From assembly GCA_016215605.1 (NCBI GenBank), contig JACRJB010000053.1, positions 1 through 64,000 on the forward strand: 64,000 nt of DNA, given 5' to 3'. Positions 1 through 8,724 of the stretch are shown piece by piece. The stretch's first letter is position 1. Each line of letters begins with the position of its first letter. Origin of the DNA: Rhodopseudomonas palustris (lineage in GTDB: Bacteria; Pseudomonadota; Alphaproteobacteria; Rhizobiales; Xanthobacteraceae). The notes under the pieces are model-generated. The model did not search any database, was not told where the DNA came from, and worked only from the letters and a program-made list of their open reading frames with translations. The position numbers were made by a program, and so were the translations under genes.

Positions 1-297
1 ACAGGGCCACCGCCTCGCCACTGCCTGACTTAGCTTGGCTGCCAGGCATGAACATCCCTCGCTGCAAAATATGCAGCGCCAAAGCTGCGGCCCCACGCCA
101 TCCCCACCGAAAACCCAAAAGGTTCACAGCCTCTGAGGAGCCGGCAAAGCCGGGCGTCTCGAAGGATGGGCCACGAAGTGCCTGCGGCGCATGGTTCGAG
201 ACGGCGCTTCGCGCCTCCTCACCATGAGGTTGTGCGCGTGGTGAGATCTACGGGTCGGTGTTTTGAGACCATCAGCCGTAGAATTGCTAACAGCCTT

Positions 298-387
298 CGT
301 CATGCCCGGGCTCGTCCCGGGCATCCACGTCTTGCAGCAGAGGCAGCAAGAAAGACGTGGATGGCCGGGACGAGCCCGGCCATGACG
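298..387. repeat. Palindromic intergenic repeat (CGTCATGCCCGGG family)
   Basis: Two inverted arms, one starting CGTCATGCCCGGGC and one ending GGCCATGACG, enclose a short spacer with ACGTGG/CCACGT boxes. Related copies lie near 27841, 29080 and 61027. The stretch 1-297 upstream holds no convincing gene; it has another short palindrome-rich segment around 150-235 (TCGAGACGGCGC...). Such elements usually occur between genes and can act as transcript-end structures; that role is inferred here. Confidence 0.75.
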
Positions 388-434
388 TCGTGAGGCAGTT
401 AATAACCCTGGTTAGTTACGAACGTGCCTCGAAC

Positions 435-1655
435 TTACTGCCCCGCCGTGTCGGTGTTGAACACTTCGCCTTCAGGCACCCAGCTCTTGCCGTCGAACCG
501 CGCGATCTGCATCTGCGTGTACGGCGCGTAGCGGTCGGGGCGGGTCGAGATCTTGATGCCGGGCAGCAGCAGCGGCGCGGCGGTTGGCTTGATGTTGGTG
601 GCCTGCTTCAGCAAATTGTCGCGGGTCAGGTTGTCGCCGCAGGCTTCCAGCGTCTTCACCGTCATGTAGGCCGAGATGTAGCCGATCACGACGCTGCCGT
701 CGGCGATGTCGCCCTTCGGAAACCACTTCGTCAGGAATTCCTTGAACTCCTTGACGTCGGCGTCGTTTTCGAAGCGCGGATCGGTCGGCGTCTTCATCGC
801 CAGCGCCGTCAGCAGCCCGGTCGAGGCTTCGCTGCCCGCCGGCTCGAGCACGCCCTTGATCGAGCTGGCGACGCTGACGACGAAGTTCAGCGGCTTCCAG
901 TTCAGTTCGTGCACCTTGCGGATCGCCTGCGCGCCGAATTTCGGCGTCGCCATGGTGAACAGCGTGTCGGCGCCGGACGCCTTCAGCGCCACGATCTGCG
1001 AGTCGACGGTCGGATCGGTGACTTCATACGTCACCTCCTTGACGATCATCGTCTTCGCCTTGTCGCCGAGGCCGTCCTTCAGGCCCTTGACGTAGTCCTT
1101 GCCGGCGTCGTCGTTCTGCGAGAACACCCCGAGCTTGGCGTCCGGCTTGTTCTTCAGCAGGTACTTCGCGAAGATCATACCCTCCATCTGGTAGGGCGGA
1201 TACAGCTGCGTGGTCCACGGGAAGGTCTTCGGATCGTCCCATTTCGCCGCGCCGGTCGAAATGAAGATCTGCGGCACCTTCTTGCCGTTGAGATATTTCT
1301 GAGTGGCGGAATTGGTCGGCGTGCCGACGGTGCCGACGATCGCCAGAACCTCGTCCTGCTCGACCAGCTTGCGGGTCTGCTCCACGGTCTTCGGCGGCGA
1401 GTAGGCGTCGTCGAGGCTGATCAGGTTGATCTTGCGGCCGTTGACGCCGCCCTTGGCGTTGATCATCGCGTAGTAGGCGCTCTGGACATGTCCCTGCACG
1501 CCGTAGGCCGAGGCCGGGCCGCTGTACGGCATGGTCTGCCCGATCTTGATCTCGGTGTCGGTGACGCCGGGACCGTATTGCTTCTGGGCGAGGGCGGGCT
1601 GAGCTGCGGCGACGGTGAGTAAGCCGGCTGCAAGCAGCGCGAAGCGGGTCGACAT
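435..1655 (-). CDS. ABC transporter substrate-binding protein, branched-chain amino acid (LivK/Peripla_BP_6) type
   Basis: A 406-residue periplasmic binding protein of the leucine/isoleucine/valine-binding superfamily. Residues 1-24 form a signal peptide ending ALA-Q, and the mature protein opens with the family's typical GVTDTEIKIGQTMPYSGPAS segment. The start at 1655 is chosen over an upstream ATG at 1685 because GAGAGGAAG lies about 7 nt before it and the signal peptide begins there. No permease or ATPase genes adjoin it, so it is an orphan that must use a transporter encoded elsewhere. In this lineage such proteins often bind aromatic acids, fatty acids or amides rather than amino acids; the ligand cannot be read from sequence. 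The class is secure and the substrate unknown. Confidence 0.9.
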   Translation of the reverse strand: MSTRFALLAAGLLTVAAAQPALAQKQYGPGVTDTEIKIGQTMPYSGPASAYGVQGHVQSAYYAMINAKGGVNGRKINLISLDDAYSPPKTVEQTRKLVEQDEVLAIVGTVGTPTNSATQKYLNGKKVPQIFISTGAAKWDDPKTFPWTTQLYPPYQMEGMIFAKYLLKNKPDAKLGVFSQNDDAGKDYVKGLKDGLGDKAKTMIVKEVTYEVTDPTVDSQIVALKASGADTLFTMATPKFGAQAIRKVHELNWKPLNFVVSVASSIKGVLEPAGSEASTGLLTALAMKTPTDPRFENDADVKEFKEFLTKWFPKGDIADGSVVIGYISAYMTVKTLEACGDNLTRDNLLKQATNIKPTAAPLLLPGIKISTRPDRYAPYTQMQIARFDGKSWVPEGEVFNTDTAGQ

Positions 1656-1979
1656 GGCACTTCCTCTCTTTCGTTGAAGCCGCACTCTGCGGTGCGGGCT
1701 GGTACGTCGGATCGTCCGAACCTCCTGATCGGGAGAGTCGTGCGATCGTCGTCGACGGTCTCACGAGAGAGGCGGCCGTTCAATCGAATTACACAGCGGC
1801 GCGCACGCACGCGCGATGCCGCCGTGCAGTTGATTTCGTGTCACGGCATTCGGAGGGCAACTGATCGATGATCGGCGTGATACGCGTGCGACAATCCGGA
1901 GCGATCGACGCTGTGGCGCCCGACCGGTTCGTTCCGGCCGCGAGCGCATCCGCGATGCGCCGCTTCGGCGAGAGGGCGA
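1656..1979. other. Intergenic stretch, no gene seen
   Basis: Reading frames here are GC-driven, low in complexity and resemble no family I recognise. The segment should contain the promoter of the binding-protein gene that starts at 1655. I see no convincing operator. Confidence 0.5.
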
Positions 1980-2144
1980 TCAGAGGTCGCGCTGCTCGTC
2001 GTCGCGGTCGCGCTCCGGCGCGGCGATGTCGCCGCTGTCGTAGAGGTCGTCGACCGGCAGCCGGACCGGCGGCAAGGTTTTGTCCTTGTCGTCGGTCTCG
2101 TTGTTGTGCTCGTCGGTGTGTTTCTTCTTTCGCCAGCCGCCCAT
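1980..2144 (-). CDS. Small hydrophilic hypothetical protein (54 aa)
   Basis: A 54-codon reading frame starting MGGWRKKKHTDEHNNETDDK and ending ERDRDDEQRDL. It is extremely rich in Asp, Glu, Lys and Arg, with no membrane segment and no cysteine, so it is probably a disordered cytoplasmic polypeptide. The ATG at 2144 has GGGATGG upstream; an in-frame ATG at 2153 is possible. Its amino-acid content (Lys-rich start, Asp/Glu-rich tail, few Ala/Gly/Arg runs) differs from the random frames around it, which is the main reason to call it. Function unknown. Confidence 0.45.
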   Translation of the reverse strand: MGGWRKKKHTDEHNNETDDKDKTLPPVRLPVDDLYDSGDIAAPERDRDDEQRDL

Positions 2145-2311
2145 TGCATCCATCCCGTCAGAGCAGGAACGTGTCGTGGCGGCGTCCGGTTCCAGGATCG
2201 ACGGCGCCTCGCTCGATTGCCACAGCAGGATGACAGTCTAGCCGAAGTCGAACCGGCTGGGAGACGATTTGAACAGGGCAGCCCGGCGCACCGCGCCGGG
2301 CGAGGGCGGCG

Positions 2312-2614
2312 TCAGGTGCGGCGGCCGCCGCTCTGCTGTTCGGCCAGCCATTCGGACAGCGGACGCGACCTGTCGTCGGCCTTCCGGGTCGAGCTCTTCG
2401 CGCCGGCGGTCTTGGCGCCGGCGGTCTTGGTGCGCTTGCTCTTGGTCGCCGTGGTGCGTTGCGGTTCGGCGGCCTCGCGGGCCAGCCGCAGCGCACGCAG
2501 CCGCGCCATGTTGTCGAGCGCCGCCTTGGCCGCGGCTTCGCGCTCGGCCCGGGCGTTGTCGGTCTCCTGTGCGCCGGCGCGTGCGGCGGTGCGGGAATTG
2601 TCGTCGTTCGTCAT
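2312..2614 (-). CDS. Hypothetical Ala/Lys/Arg-rich protein (100 aa)
   Basis: About 100 residues from the MTNDDNS start. Residues 15-50 form a charged, probably helical stretch (RAEREAAAKAALDNMARLRA), followed by a basic repeat TAGAKTAGAKS and a terminal SEWLAEQQ motif. No signal peptide or membrane segment is visible. The composition resembles small basic proteins of unknown function in Bradyrhizobium-type genomes, some of which have histone-like tails. The start at 2614 is preferred because codons further upstream run into the terminator hairpin of the neighbouring receptor gene. Function unknown; nucleic-acid contact through the basic tail is only a guess. Confidence 0.6.
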   Translation of the reverse strand: MTNDDNSRTAARAGAQETDNARAEREAAAKAALDNMARLRALRLAREAAEPQRTTATKSKRTKTAGAKTAGAKSSTRKADDRSRPLSEWLAEQQSGGRRT

Positions 2615-2677
2615 TCGTCCAGTCGTTGTTGTCTTGGAATGGAAGGTCTTGGATTGGGAAGGGCGGGGTGTAGCATG

Positions 2678-2712
2678 AAAAAGGCCCCGGAACAGCCTTT
2701 GCTGCCGGGGCC
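2678..2712 (-). terminator. Rho-independent terminator of the B12 receptor gene
   Basis: On the minus strand GGCCCCGG pairs with CCGGGGCC across a 14-nt loop and is followed directly by TTTTT. It lies 35 nt past the receptor stop codon, in the right orientation to end that transcript. Confidence 0.85.
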
Positions 2713-2746
2713 TGTCATGCACGATGTGATGAAGCGGAAGATCAGG

Positions 2747-4861
2747 TCAGAACGTCACGCCGGCCTTGACGAGATAGGTCCTGCCCGGCAGCGGATAGGC
2801 GCCGTAGCGGCCGGGCGTGAAGGTGCTGGCCACCGCGTAATCGTAATATTGCGCGTTGAACAGGTTGATGACGCTCGCCGACCAGAAGAAATGGTCGATT
2901 TCGCCGCTCAGCTTGATGTCGACGGTGCCGTTCGCCGGAATCTTGACCTGACGGTTGGCGTTGTCGTTGTCCATGAAGCGGCTGCTCCAGACCCGCGCGG
3001 TGGCGTCGAACACGACGTATTTCTGCCAGACGTTCCAGGTCACGCCGCCATTGGCCGTATAGCGCGACACCAGCGGCACGTCGTTGCCGGAGAACGGTCC
3101 CTCGCGGAACGTCGCGTGGGTGTAGGCGGCGCCGCCGCGCAGCAGCAGCGTGTCGTTCAGCCGGAACGAGGCGCTGGTCTCGCCGCCGGTGCGGCGGGTC
3201 GGGTCGAGATTGGTGTTGTAGAAGTTCACCGGGTCGTAGCGGATCTCGTTGGTGAGATCCATGTTGTAGATGCTGGTCTGCATCTCGAACGGGCCGGACT
3301 TGATCCGGAAGCCGCCTTCGACATCGATCGAGGTCTGGGTCTTCAGCGCGAAGGTGCCCGGAATCGGATTGAAGAAGGCGTCGAAGGACGGGCCCGAGGC
3401 GACGCGCTCGTCGACATTCGGCGTGCGGAACGCGCGCGCGGCGCGGCCGAACACGCTGAACACGTCGTTGAAGCGATGCTCGAGGCCGACATGCAGCGCG
3501 TGCTGGGTCTCGGTGCTGTTCAACGGTCGCGCCTGCGCCTCGCCGAAATAGCCGGGCGCCAGCGCATTGAGCCGGTCGGCGGCGTCCACCTTCACGCTCT
3601 GCACCCGGCCGCCATAGGAGAAGTCGGTGGTCGGCAGCACCGCGATGGTCTGCTGCCAATAGCCGGCCAGCGTCTTCTGCGACAGGTTGTAGACGTGCAC
3701 CGGCGGCGTGCCGCGATACTGGCCGCGGTCGGAATCGTAGGTCGCGTCGTAATAGTCGAGGCCGGTGAGGATCTTCGACGGCAGCCCGAACACCGCGTTC
3801 TTGATGCTCAGCCGCGGCGTGATCGACCAGGTCTGCAGATGCGCGTCGAACCAGCTCGCGTTGAAGCTCTGCAGCGGCACGTCGCCGAAATAGCCGGCCT
3901 GCTGACGCTTGTCGCGGACGCCGCCGTCGACGATCAGCTCGGCGCCGTCCCACAGCGATTTGGTGAAGCCGGCGGTCAGATTGGCGCCCTGCTTGTCGCC
4001 GAAATTGAACGGCGTGCCGGTGCCGCGGCGGTCGGTCAGCAGTTGGTTGACGCCGATCGACGGGTCGACGATCCGGGAGCCGGGCAGGCCGAGATGCTGG
4101 TTGTCGCCGGAGAGGTTGAGGAATGCGCTGAGATCCGGCGTCGAATAGCGCAGCTCGCCGATCGCGTTGTTCTGCTCCAGCGCGTTGTTGGCGCGATAGC
4201 CGTTGGAGCGCACCCCGTTGGCGAACACCGAGGTCGACCACGGTCCGGCATTGTAGGCGGCGGAGATCGATGCCAGCCGCTGGTTGAACGAGCCGAAGCC
4301 GCCTTCGGCGCGGAACGTCGCGGGCGGGCCGCCGGTGCCGGTCTTGGTGACGATGTTGATGACGCCGCCGACCGCGTTGTCGCCGTACAGCACCGCGCCG
4401 CTGCCGCCGCGGGTGATCTCGATGCGCTCGATCGACTGCAGCGGAATGCTCGACAGGTCGACGCCCTGCAGGTCGAGATCGTTGAGGCGGCGGCCGTTGA
4501 TCAGGAACAGCGTGTTCGACGTCGCGGTGGCGCCGAAGCCGCGCAGGTCGACCGACGAGCCGGTGCCGTTGACGCCGCCGTACAGCGACGTGCTCTGCAC
4601 CCCCGGCGTCTGCGCGATGATGTCCTGCACGGTCTGCGCCGGCGAATGCGCGATGTCGTCGGCGGTGATCACCGTGCTCGAGGTGCCGACGATGGCGTCG
4701 GAGGTGCGGGTCGCGGTGACGTTGATGGTCGGCAGCGTGTTGTCCTGCGCCGACGCCGGCGCGACGCCGGCGATCAGGCTCGACGCCAGAATGGTGGTTG
4801 TCAGCAGGGCGCGGGAGCGCGCGGAATGATGCCGCAGATCGGCATCGAAACGAGACGGCAT
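2747..4861 (-). CDS. btuB: TonB-dependent outer-membrane receptor, probable vitamin B12 transporter BtuB
   Basis: A 704-residue outer-membrane receptor. Residues 1-38 form a signal peptide (ending PASA), a TonB box lies near 43-52 (LPTINVTATR), the plug domain covers about 58-170 with the usual VQDIIAQTPGV and RIEITRGGSGAVLYGDNAVGG motifs, and the rest is a 22-strand-type barrel ending in phenylalanine. It would bind cobalamin outside the cell and pass it inward with TonB-ExbBD energy. Assignment to B12 rests mainly on the cobalamin riboswitch 118 nt upstream in the same orientation; the protein alone only shows a BtuB/CirA-like receptor. No btuCDF genes are adjacent. A terminator follows, so it is transcribed alone. 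Confidence 0.9.
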   Translation of the reverse strand: MPSRFDADLRHHSARSRALLTTTILASSLIAGVAPASAQDNTLPTINVTATRTSDAIVGTSSTVITADDIAHSPAQTVQDIIAQTPGVQSTSLYGGVNGTGSSVDLRGFGATATSNTLFLINGRRLNDLDLQGVDLSSIPLQSIERIEITRGGSGAVLYGDNAVGGVINIVTKTGTGGPPATFRAEGGFGSFNQRLASISAAYNAGPWSTSVFANGVRSNGYRANNALEQNNAIGELRYSTPDLSAFLNLSGDNQHLGLPGSRIVDPSIGVNQLLTDRRGTGTPFNFGDKQGANLTAGFTKSLWDGAELIVDGGVRDKRQQAGYFGDVPLQSFNASWFDAHLQTWSITPRLSIKNAVFGLPSKILTGLDYYDATYDSDRGQYRGTPPVHVYNLSQKTLAGYWQQTIAVLPTTDFSYGGRVQSVKVDAADRLNALAPGYFGEAQARPLNSTETQHALHVGLEHRFNDVFSVFGRAARAFRTPNVDERVASGPSFDAFFNPIPGTFALKTQTSIDVEGGFRIKSGPFEMQTSIYNMDLTNEIRYDPVNFYNTNLDPTRRTGGETSASFRLNDTLLLRGGAAYTHATFREGPFSGNDVPLVSRYTANGGVTWNVWQKYVVFDATARVWSSRFMDNDNANRQVKIPANGTVDIKLSGEIDHFFWSASVINLFNAQYYDYAVASTFTPGRYGAYPLPGRTYLVKAGVTF

Positions 4862-4978
4862 GGATGAAACCTCGGTCGACGTTGTGGCACGTCACAGCGA
4901 ACGAGGTTCACCATCCTGCTCGCGCATTCGATGAACCGATGCCTGCAATCCCCGACCGGCACCTTCGCGTGTGACCAC

Positions 4979-5175
4979 GAATGACGGCAGGTCTCCTGGC
5001 TCGCGGGTGTTAGCTTCGTCGCCTTCCCAGGACCGAGATTCCCAGTGGCATTCCGACGAAAGTCGAACCGCTTACAGTTGCGGGAACAGCTGCGGCCTTG
5101 GGGTCCGAAGATCCCGCACCGCATTCCCTTTTGATCCCCGTGAGGGGAACCGTCACATTCAACTAGAAGTGTCGG
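4979..5175 (-). promoter_or_regulatory. Cobalamin (AdoCbl) riboswitch
   Basis: Read on the minus strand the segment carries the B12 box AGCCAGGAGACCTGCC (5001-4986), preceded by GCCACTG and GGGAAGGC core elements and, further 5', the CGGTTCCCC...GGGGATCAAAAGGGAA arm. These are the hallmarks of the class I cobalamin riboswitch. It lies in the leader of btuB and should switch the gene off when B12 is plentiful. Confidence 0.93.
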
Positions 5176-5303
5176 TGTTCACAATGTCAATTCGCCGATG
5201 GCGGCGAAGCGCGGCTGCTGCGGTTTGTCGCCGCCGGATTGTTTCGCTATGTGGCTTGGAAGTGACATTGCAGCTTGAGCGAGATCAACAGGGCGCGGTG
5301 GCG

Positions 5304-5987
5304 ATGACGGAATATGTGGTCGAGTTCGGCAAAGACGGCCGGCCGGTGGAGCCCGACGGCCGGCTCGACGCCGCCGCGTTTCATCGCAATCAGCAGGCGA
5401 TCCGGGACGTGCTCGGACGGCTGCTGGGCGGAACGACGGGCGAGGTGCTGGAGGCCGGCAGCGGCACCGGCCAGCACGTGGTCGCGTTCGCCCGCCAACA
5501 TCCCGAGATCGTCTGGTGGCCGAGCGACCTTCATCCGCAGCATCTGATCAGCATCGCCGCCTGGCGGGCCTATGCCGGGCTCGGCAATGTGCGGCCGCCG
5601 CTGCGGATCGACCTGTCCGATCCGGACTGGTGCGCCGAGATGACCGACGGCAGCGGCCCCGGTCCGCTGGCGGCGGTATTCTGCGCCAACGTCGTGCACA
5701 TCGCGCCGTGGCCGGTCGCCGAGGGGCTGTTCGCCGGTGCGGCGCGCCATCTGCGGCCGGACGGCCGGCTGATCCTGTACGGCCCGTTCAAGCGCGACGG
5801 CCGCCACACCGCGCTGAGCAATGCGGTGTTCGACACCAGCCTGCGCTCCGCCAATGCCGAATGGGGCGTGCGCGATGTCGGGGAGCTGGAGCGGCTGGCG
5901 GCGGGGCTCGGCCTGGCGCTGGCCGAGACCGTCGAGATGCCGGCCAACAATCTCATCCTGTGCTTTTCCCGCAGCGGCGAAACCTGA
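5304..5987 (+). CDS. DUF938 family SAM-dependent methyltransferase-like protein
   Basis: A 227-residue cytoplasmic protein. The glycine-rich SAM loop is EVLEAGSGTGQH (48-58), followed by WWPSDLHPQ, a central FCANVVHIAPW segment and the LIL(Y)GPFKRDG strand that together mark DUF938, a family with a class I methyltransferase fold and no established substrate. The start at 5304 gives the family's normal N-terminus; the open frame continues upstream only through the divergent riboswitch region. It stands alone between the divergent btuB leader and an MFS gene. Confidence 0.85.
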   Translation: MTEYVVEFGKDGRPVEPDGRLDAAAFHRNQQAIRDVLGRLLGGTTGEVLEAGSGTGQHVVAFARQHPEIVWWPSDLHPQHLISIAAWRAYAGLGNVRPPLRIDLSDPDWCAEMTDGSGPGPLAAVFCANVVHIAPWPVAEGLFAGAARHLRPDGRLILYGPFKRDGRHTALSNAVFDTSLRSANAEWGVRDVGELERLAAGLGLALAETVEMPANNLILCFSRSGET

Positions 5988-6104
5988 GGCCGGCGCATAG
6001 GTTGGCTCCGGCTGCGACGGTTGATCGCAGGCCGGCCTGGTCTATGGTGCGGCGGGATCCAGCGGCCCGGCCGCACCCCCACGATGCGAAGGGCGGAACG
6101 GCCA

Positions 6105-7346
6105 ATGGTTGATGCGACCGCGATCGACGGACTCGACGACGACGCGCGCGCGCGCGCCAACGTCGTGCGGCTGGCGGCGGCGCAGGCGCTGACCGGCGCC
6201 AACGCGGCGGTGATCTTCGCCACCGGCTCGATCGTCGGCGCCCAGCTCGCCCCGAACCTGTCGCTCGCCACCGTGCCGTTGTCGGTCTACGTGCTCGGTC
6301 TTGCCGCCGGCACGCTGCCGACCGGCGCGATCGCCCGGCGCTACGGCCGCCGCGTCTCCTTCATGGTCGGCGCCGGCTGCGGCGCCTGCACCGGCCTGCT
6401 CGGCGCGCTCGGGATTCTGTACGGCTCGTTCGAGCTGTTCTGCTTCGCCACCTTTCTCGGCGGCTTGTACGGCGCGGTGTCGCAATCCTATCGGTTCGCC
6501 GCCGCCGACGGCGCCAGCGCCGCCTATCGTCCGAAGGCGGTGTCGTGGGTGATGCTCGGCGGCGTGTTCGCCGGTGTGCTCGGTCCGCAGCTGGTGCAGT
6601 GGACGATGGACGTCTGGCCGCCTTATCTGTTCGCCTTCAGCTACGTGGTGCAGGCCGCGGTGGCGCTGATCGCGATGCCGGTGCTGTGGAGCGTCGACGC
6701 GCCGAAGCCGCAGCCGGCCGATTTCGCGGGCGGGCGGCCCTTGCTCACCATCGTCCGCCAGCCGCGCTTCATCGCCGCGGCGATGTGCGGCGCGATCGCC
6801 TATCCGATGATGAATCTGGTGATGACCTCGGCGCCGCTGGCGATGCAGATGTGCGGCCTGCCGGTCAGCGATTCCAATTTCGGCCTGCAATGGCACATCG
6901 TGGCGATGTACGCGCCGAGCTTCTTCACCGGCTCGCTGATCGCGAAATTCGGCGCGCCGCGGGTGGTCGCGCTCGGCCTGGCGCTGGAAGCCGCGGGCGC
7001 GTCGATCGGCATCATCGGCATCACCGCCCCGCATTTCTGGGCGACGCTGTTCGTGATCGGGATCGGTTGGAATTTCGCCTTCGTCGGCGCCTCGGCGCTG
7101 GTGCTGGAGACGCACCTGCCGAGCGAGAAAAACAAGGTGCAGGCGTTCAACGATTTCGTGGTGTTCGGCATGATGGCGGTGGGCTCGTTCTCGTCGGGGC
7201 AGCTGCTGGCGAATTACGGCTGGGCGACCGTCAACATGACGGTGTTCCCGCCGGTGCTGCTCGGCCTGGTCGTGCTCGCGATCACCGGCTGGTCACGAAA
7301 ACGGGTGGCGGCAGCGGCGCCTGTCGTGCCAGATCGCGGCATCTGA
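6105..7346 (+). CDS. MFS transporter
   Basis: A 413-residue polytopic protein of the major facilitator superfamily, with about 12 hydrophobic segments. The loop after TM2 carries the superfamily motif as AIARRYGRRVSFMVG, and a charged break occurs midway (SVDAPKPQPADFAGG). The C-terminal half ends with a basic tail. It resembles the uncharacterised drug/metabolite-efflux type MFS proteins common in alphaproteobacteria. The start at 6105 avoids an ORF extension without a ribosome-binding site; GGGCGG lies upstream. A second MFS gene follows 87 nt downstream, so they may be co-transcribed. Substrate unknown. Confidence 0.88.
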   Translation: MVDATAIDGLDDDARARANVVRLAAAQALTGANAAVIFATGSIVGAQLAPNLSLATVPLSVYVLGLAAGTLPTGAIARRYGRRVSFMVGAGCGACTGLLGALGILYGSFELFCFATFLGGLYGAVSQSYRFAAADGASAAYRPKAVSWVMLGGVFAGVLGPQLVQWTMDVWPPYLFAFSYVVQAAVALIAMPVLWSVDAPKPQPADFAGGRPLLTIVRQPRFIAAAMCGAIAYPMMNLVMTSAPLAMQMCGLPVSDSNFGLQWHIVAMYAPSFFTGSLIAKFGAPRVVALGLALEAAGASIGIIGITAPHFWATLFVIGIGWNFAFVGASALVLETHLPSEKNKVQAFNDFVVFGMMAVGSFSSGQLLANYGWATVNMTVFPPVLLGLVVLAITGWSRKRVAAAAPVVPDRGI

Positions 7347-7398
7347 TCGCGAACCAAGAAACGATCCGGCCGCCCAAGCCGGACACAGGGAGACGCCG

Positions 7399-7440
7399 AT
7401 GCCGTCGCGCGCGCCGCAGGCCGATCGCCGCCGATGGTGA
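7399..7440 (+). other. Possible 13-codon leader ORF overlapping an MFS start
   Basis: An ATG at 7399 preceded by GGGAGA at good spacing opens MPSRAPQADRRRW and stops at TGA 7438-7440, inside the ATGGTGA that starts the MFS frame. It could couple translation, or be the true N-terminus separated from the gene by an indel. Confidence 0.3.
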
Positions 7441-8612
7441 CCGTCCCGCATCCGCCGGAGAGTTCGTTCCGCTATGACGGCTGGCGCATCGTCGCCGTCT
7501 GCTTTGCGGTCGCGACGTTCGGCTGGGCGCTCGGCTTCTACGGCCAGAGCGTCTATCTCGCCGAGCTGACGCGCCTGCACGGCTGGCCGGCGTCGCTGAT
7601 CGCGACCGCGACGACGTTCTTCTATCTCGCCGGCGCGCTGCTGGTGGTGTTCGTCGGCGACGCCATCCGCGTGGTCGGGCCGCGCGCCTGCCTGCTCGGC
7701 GGCATCGCGGCGATGGCGCTCGGCACCGCGCTGCTCGGCCGGATCGATGCGCCGTGGCAGCTCTACGCCGTCTACGCGCTGCTCGCGGTCGGCTGGGCCG
7801 GCACCAGCCTCGGCGCGGTCACCAGCACGCTCGGGCTGTGGTTCGACCAGCGCCGCGGCATGGCGATCAGCCTGGCGCTGAACGGCGCCAGCTTCGGCGG
7901 TATCACCGGCGTCCCGCTGCTGGTCGCGGCGATCGGGCATGTCGGCTTCGCCGGCGCGACGCTGGCGGCGGCGATCGCCGCGGTGGTGGTGCTGATGCCG
8001 ATCGTGGCGATCTTCGTCGGTCGCCCGCCGCTGCGCGCCGCGCAGCGGACCAGCGGACCGGATGCGGTGCTGGCGTTGTCGTCGGGCGCGATCCGCCGCG
8101 GCGCCTTTCGCGACGCCGCGTTTCTCACCGTGACGATCGCGTTCGCGCTGGTGCTGTTCGCGCAGGTCGGTTTCATCGTGCACCTGATCGCCTATCTCGA
8201 TCCGCTGATCGGCCGCGAGCGCGCCGCGGCGGCCGTCGCGCTGCTGACGACGATGGCGGTGGTCGGGCGGGTGTCGCTGTCGACGGTGATCGACCGGCTC
8301 GACCAGCGGCTGGTGTCGGCGCTGTCCTTCGCAAGCCAGGCGGTGGCGCTGGCGATCCTGATCCTGTCGCGCGACGGCACGCTGCTGCTGTTCGCCTGCG
8401 CGCTGTTCGGCTTCTCGGTCGGCAATCTGATCACGCTGCCGGCGCTGATCGTGCAGCGCGAATTCGCGCCCGGCTCGTTCGGTGTGCTGGTCAGCCTCAA
8501 CACCGCCATCAACCAGGTCACCTACGCGTTCGGCCCCGGCGTCGTGGGATTGCTGCGCGACGCCTCCGGCAGCTACACGATCCCTTCATCGGCTGCATCG
8601 CGCTGGAACTGA
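7434..8612 (+). CDS. MFS transporter, 3' end apparently frameshifted
   Basis: A 392-residue MFS protein with about 12 membrane segments (first FAVATFGWALGFYGQSVYL) and a central hydrophilic break near 200-215. It resembles monocarboxylate/oxalate-formate-type MFS carriers. The frame ends SYTIPSSAASRWN, which is not membrane-like. Reading one base back from about 8580 restores FIGCIALELIAAALILVRG, a good final membrane helix that stops at 8650. One missing base near ATCCCTTC therefore explains the ending, whether a true mutation or a sequence error. The 5' end is also ambiguous because the best ribosome-binding site serves an out-of-frame ATG at 7399. Confidence 0.85.
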   Translation: MVTVPHPPESSFRYDGWRIVAVCFAVATFGWALGFYGQSVYLAELTRLHGWPASLIATATTFFYLAGALLVVFVGDAIRVVGPRACLLGGIAAMALGTALLGRIDAPWQLYAVYALLAVGWAGTSLGAVTSTLGLWFDQRRGMAISLALNGASFGGITGVPLLVAAIGHVGFAGATLAAAIAAVVVLMPIVAIFVGRPPLRAAQRTSGPDAVLALSSGAIRRGAFRDAAFLTVTIAFALVLFAQVGFIVHLIAYLDPLIGRERAAAAVALLTTMAVVGRVSLSTVIDRLDQRLVSALSFASQAVALAILILSRDGTLLLFACALFGFSVGNLITLPALIVQREFAPGSFGVLVSLNTAINQVTYAFGPGVVGLLRDASGSYTIPSSAASRWN

Positions 8613-8661
8613 TCGCCGCGGCGCTGATCCTGGTGCGGGGGCGGAAGTAACAATCCATCCC

Positions 8662-8707
8662 CGTCATTCCGGGGCGCGCGCCCTTCGCGCGCGAACCCGG
8701 AATGACG
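8662..8707. repeat. Palindromic repeat (CGTCATTCCGGGG family), single hairpin
   Basis: CGTCATTCCGGG and CCCGGAATGACG form a perfect 12-bp stem around a GC-rich loop that is itself palindromic (GCGCGCGCCC/GCGCGCGAAC). It sits between convergent genes. The same arms recur near 11295, 12634, 12804, 27982 and 31702. Confidence 0.85.
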
Positions 8708-8724
8708 CGGGGAGAGGTGGGTTG

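Noticed and set aside
2459-4867. 802-codon open frame on the plus strand opposite btuB
   Set aside because: It is antisense to a clear TonB receptor with signal peptide and riboswitch, and its product is low-complexity Arg/Ala/Val/Asp as expected from the GC-rich complementary strand.
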